Shown here one piece after another: positions 61,491 through 64,000 of a stretch of DNA of 64,000 nt. Each line of letters opens with the position of its first letter. The stretch's first letter is position 1. The translations under genes were made by a program, and so were the position numbers. The notes under the pieces are model-generated. The model was not told the origin of the DNA and ran no database searches. It worked only from the letters and a program-made list of their open reading frames with translations. The DNA is from Liquidambar formosana (lineage: Eukaryota; Streptophyta; Magnoliopsida; Saxifragales; Altingiaceae), in NCBI GenBank assembly GCA_039720395.1, contig CM077823.1, forward strand, positions 13,955,385-14,019,384, in the 5' to 3' direction.

Positions 61491-63126
61491 TTTCGTGGAC
61501 TTGGATATAGGTGTTTGGTGCGGGTGTGTCCAAGTGTCGGATTTGTTTGCTTTTCAAAGATTTCCCGTTATTTTGAAGTGTTTGGCAAGAGTACCAACAC
61601 CCATGTCGTGTTGTGTCAGCAAGTGCACTCCAAGGTGAATCACCCACAATAAGCACAGATTTCTGTAATACTTCATTCATTGCCTTCAAAACATGCCGAT
61701 ACAACTTATATAGGCACCCACATTCGGAGAGTAAGCAAACTTGCAAGACAAGCTAAGCAACTTTAGAAAGGCTTGGACTAAGACCCCAATGACCCAATGA
61801 AACTAACTTTGAAAAAGGAAAAAAAGGCCCATACATGACTTAGCCCACCTAAAGATAACTTGGCCCAAAACTTAAAATTACTAAAATACCCCTAAACCAA
61901 AACCATTTCAAATCTTTAGGCAAGTTCTAACTAATCCAACTTTATGGACTTCATGTCTAGTGGCTGATTAGTCTCTTCTTTGAAATTGGACCAATATCCC
62001 AAATTTCTTGCATTTTTTTGGGTACATTGGGAGGGGTTCGACCCCCTAACCTATCCTACTCCTACCCTTTTCTCCCACCCTCCCTCACCACTAGGCTAGC
62101 CCCAATGGCTTAATTTCTTGCATTTTTAGTAGACTTTCTTGGGCCTCTTCTCATTTACATCATTCTCCTTCGGAAAGTGAACCCATATCCCAAATCTCTT
62201 GCATTTTTTGGCAGACTTTTTTGGGCTTCTCGTTTGCATCATTCTCCCCCAATGAGGGATAATTCAACCTCAAGTTTTGAAGTGTTGAAGCAGTCAATTT
62301 TCCAAGTTTGGAAGTTTCCCTTTACGCATGGGATATGAAACTTGAACACAACCACTCTTATACAACTACCTTTTACCTAACATGATCGTGAACAAAGATA
62401 GAGAATTGCGTATCCTTGGAAGCGATGCTGACCCAACTCCTATTGATGTCATCCTTGCCTCTAACGGTGAGCCAAATGATGCTAATTATTCTGAACCAAT
62501 GAGTGGGTCATATCATCATATGACCTGACCTGAGGGGAAGAGCTGGGATGAGTAGGAATGGGAGGGAGCCGGGGGGAAATGATGATATTGGAACATCCAT
62601 TTTCTCAAATCTCAATCATACCATTGAATTTCTTGGGGATGATGAAATCAATGATTAGAGTATTTTGTTGTGGAGACACATTCTTCGAGTGTTTTGCATA
62701 AGGTACTTCAACACTAGGCTCATTCATATCTTCAATTTGATTTGGTTTTGCTTTGCATTGTTCAATCTCCTTTTGCTGATCTTTAGCTAAAGCAATAGGC
62801 TAGGATTTTGACTCTCTAAATTATTCCTTTGGCAAAGTATCTTTCTTGGTTACAAAATCTATAAGACTAATACCCGGAGTCCCAGAGCTGATTCTATCGT
62901 TTCAAACCTATGGACAGAATTTGTCTCATTTTCCCAGTTTTTTATTAACTATCACTTTCAAAGGATTTTCTTGGGACTTTAAGCAATCTTAGTTGTTGGT
63001 TTCTTTCCCCTAGCTATGTTACATGGACTTGGGTACAAGTGTTAGGTGCGGGTGGTGTGTCCAGGTGTTGGATTTGTCAGCATTTCAAATATTTTCCACT
63101 ATTTTAAAATGTCTGGTAGGAGTATC
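61491..63126. repeat. intronic repeats: duplicated 120 bp word and TTGCATTTTT units
   Basis: A block of about 120 bp (GCTATGTTTCGTGGACTTGG ... GTGCGGGTGTGTCC) at 61486-61610 recurs diverged at about 63013-63130. Three AATATCCCAAATTTCTTGCA-type units lie at 61990-62240. The stretch 62395-62520 reads as protein-like for about 40 codons (LRILGSDADPTPIDVILASN) but has no known motif or clear splice sites. Confidence 0.5.
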
Positions 63127-63559
63127 TGTCACAACCCAGAAAGCTGAGCCTTGACTGAAGGGATTTATGGTTGATTAATTTGCCCAAACTAGTAGTTTAA
63201 GGGTGGATGGCAAATGTCAAATAAACTAGAATTTTTAATAATCGTAAAGAGGCCATATTTAAAAACCTAAACCTATCAAGACATCATCATGAAATAAAAT
63301 GTATATTATCAATCCACTATGGTATCATCATGATGCATTAGGTTAGGACTTAACCTAGACTACCATAAAGGATCAGGAAAAAGGAATTTTCTTAGGTTTT
63401 AAGGGGCTGTGAACAGTACCTTTAGGAATAAGAGATAGAGAGAAGACAGAGATGCAAAAAGAGAACCCTAACCCATTAGGTTTTGTTTCAGACCCACACT
63501 CAAACTCAATTCTTACTCATTAGGGGGTCCCTTTCTCAAGACTTTAATGAAGAAATCAC

Positions 63560-63830
63560 CCAACTATGATTTAGAATATTAATGTACAATTCTTAGTTAT
63601 CTTCAATTGTGTCACAAATTAAGCGTCAACTTTAATGTTGTCCTCATAAAATTTTTTGATAACTAGCAATAACTGTTGCTGCTTAATTGTCCCAGAACAT
63701 AATTATGTAATCTGAATCAAGTAGCTTCCACTTTATGTAGAAGAAACTCAATCCACCTAGTTTCAGAATATCCAAATTACCTTCCATGAAGGTCATGCCG
63801 CTTGTAGTGTATGCTCTATATCATATAATT
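63560..63830 (-). pseudogene. Copia RNase H remnant
   Basis: On the - strand the order of a Copia RNase H region is readable with stops and frame changes. It comprises a YTTSGMTFMEGN-type block, LGGLSFFYIKWKLL, a FWDN-AATVIAS block (compare the common CDNQAAI-IA) and a degenerate HIEVD-like stretch. Its LTRs are not visible in the window. Confidence 0.55.
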
Positions 63831-63914
63831 GCAGCCCAATTAGCATATGAAAATATTTTTGGAGTGACTTGAAAGGCTTGAACATAATACCTTTTTTTTT
63901 TCTTGTTTCCGATA

Positions 63915-63943
63915 AAAAAATACTAATAATAATAATAATAATA
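63915..63943. repeat. (AAT)n microsatellite
   Basis: Short AATAATAAT run near the window end. Confidence 0.9.
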
Positions 63944-64000
63944 CCCTTTTCCGAAGCTCCCTTTGTATACTTCAAAGATACGACACATTGTTTACAATGC

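Overview
This window is nuclear DNA from a seed plant, most likely a dicot. It is AT-rich, has very low coding density, carries spliced genes with long introns, and is packed with plant-type transposable elements. It also holds a fragment of the chloroplast gene ycf2. There is no bacterial-style gene organisation and I found no tRNA, rRNA or CRISPR array. Three spliced genes are supported, all on the + strand.

Region by region: (1) about 3.2-31.5 kb holds the 3' part of a gene I do not recognise. Five exons with matching splice phases encode about 237 residues. Its introns hold a solo LTR (3.6-5.3 kb), a Gypsy-like solo LTR (11.7-14.2 kb) and a complete Copia-type LTR element (15.9-25.6 kb) with apparently identical 1,658 bp LTRs but a decayed internal region. 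(2) 34.1-41.1 kb is a TMEM87/GPR107-type 'lung seven transmembrane' protein gene in five exons. Intron 1 contains the ycf2 fragment, intron 3 contains the 3' end of a LINE, and exon 2 shows an apparent one-base frameshift. (3) 44.4-44.9 kb is a MITE and 45.7-50.9 kb is a structurally complete Mutator-like element (MULE). The MULE has about 86 bp terminal inverted repeats, a perfect 9 bp target duplication and an open two-exon transposase gene on the - strand. (4) 52.85-56.85 kb is a three-level nest: a solo LTR inside a solo LTR inside a TAA-flanked TIR element. (5) 57.4-57.7 kb is a fold-back MITE. (6) 58.1 kb to the window end holds the first two coding exons of PYM (partner of Y14-Mago). 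Its second intron contains an antisense LINE relic and a Copia relic and runs past the window end.

The host genes act independently: PYM in exon-junction-complex recycling, the TMEM87-like protein in endomembranes, and the first gene in an unknown role, although its basic tract suggests a nuclear location. Most of the remaining sequence is retrotransposon and DNA-transposon debris, microsatellites and AT-rich intergenic DNA. The most informative structures are the recently moved but coding-dead LTR element, the intact MULE, and the host gene that seems to tolerate a 22.8 kb intron.
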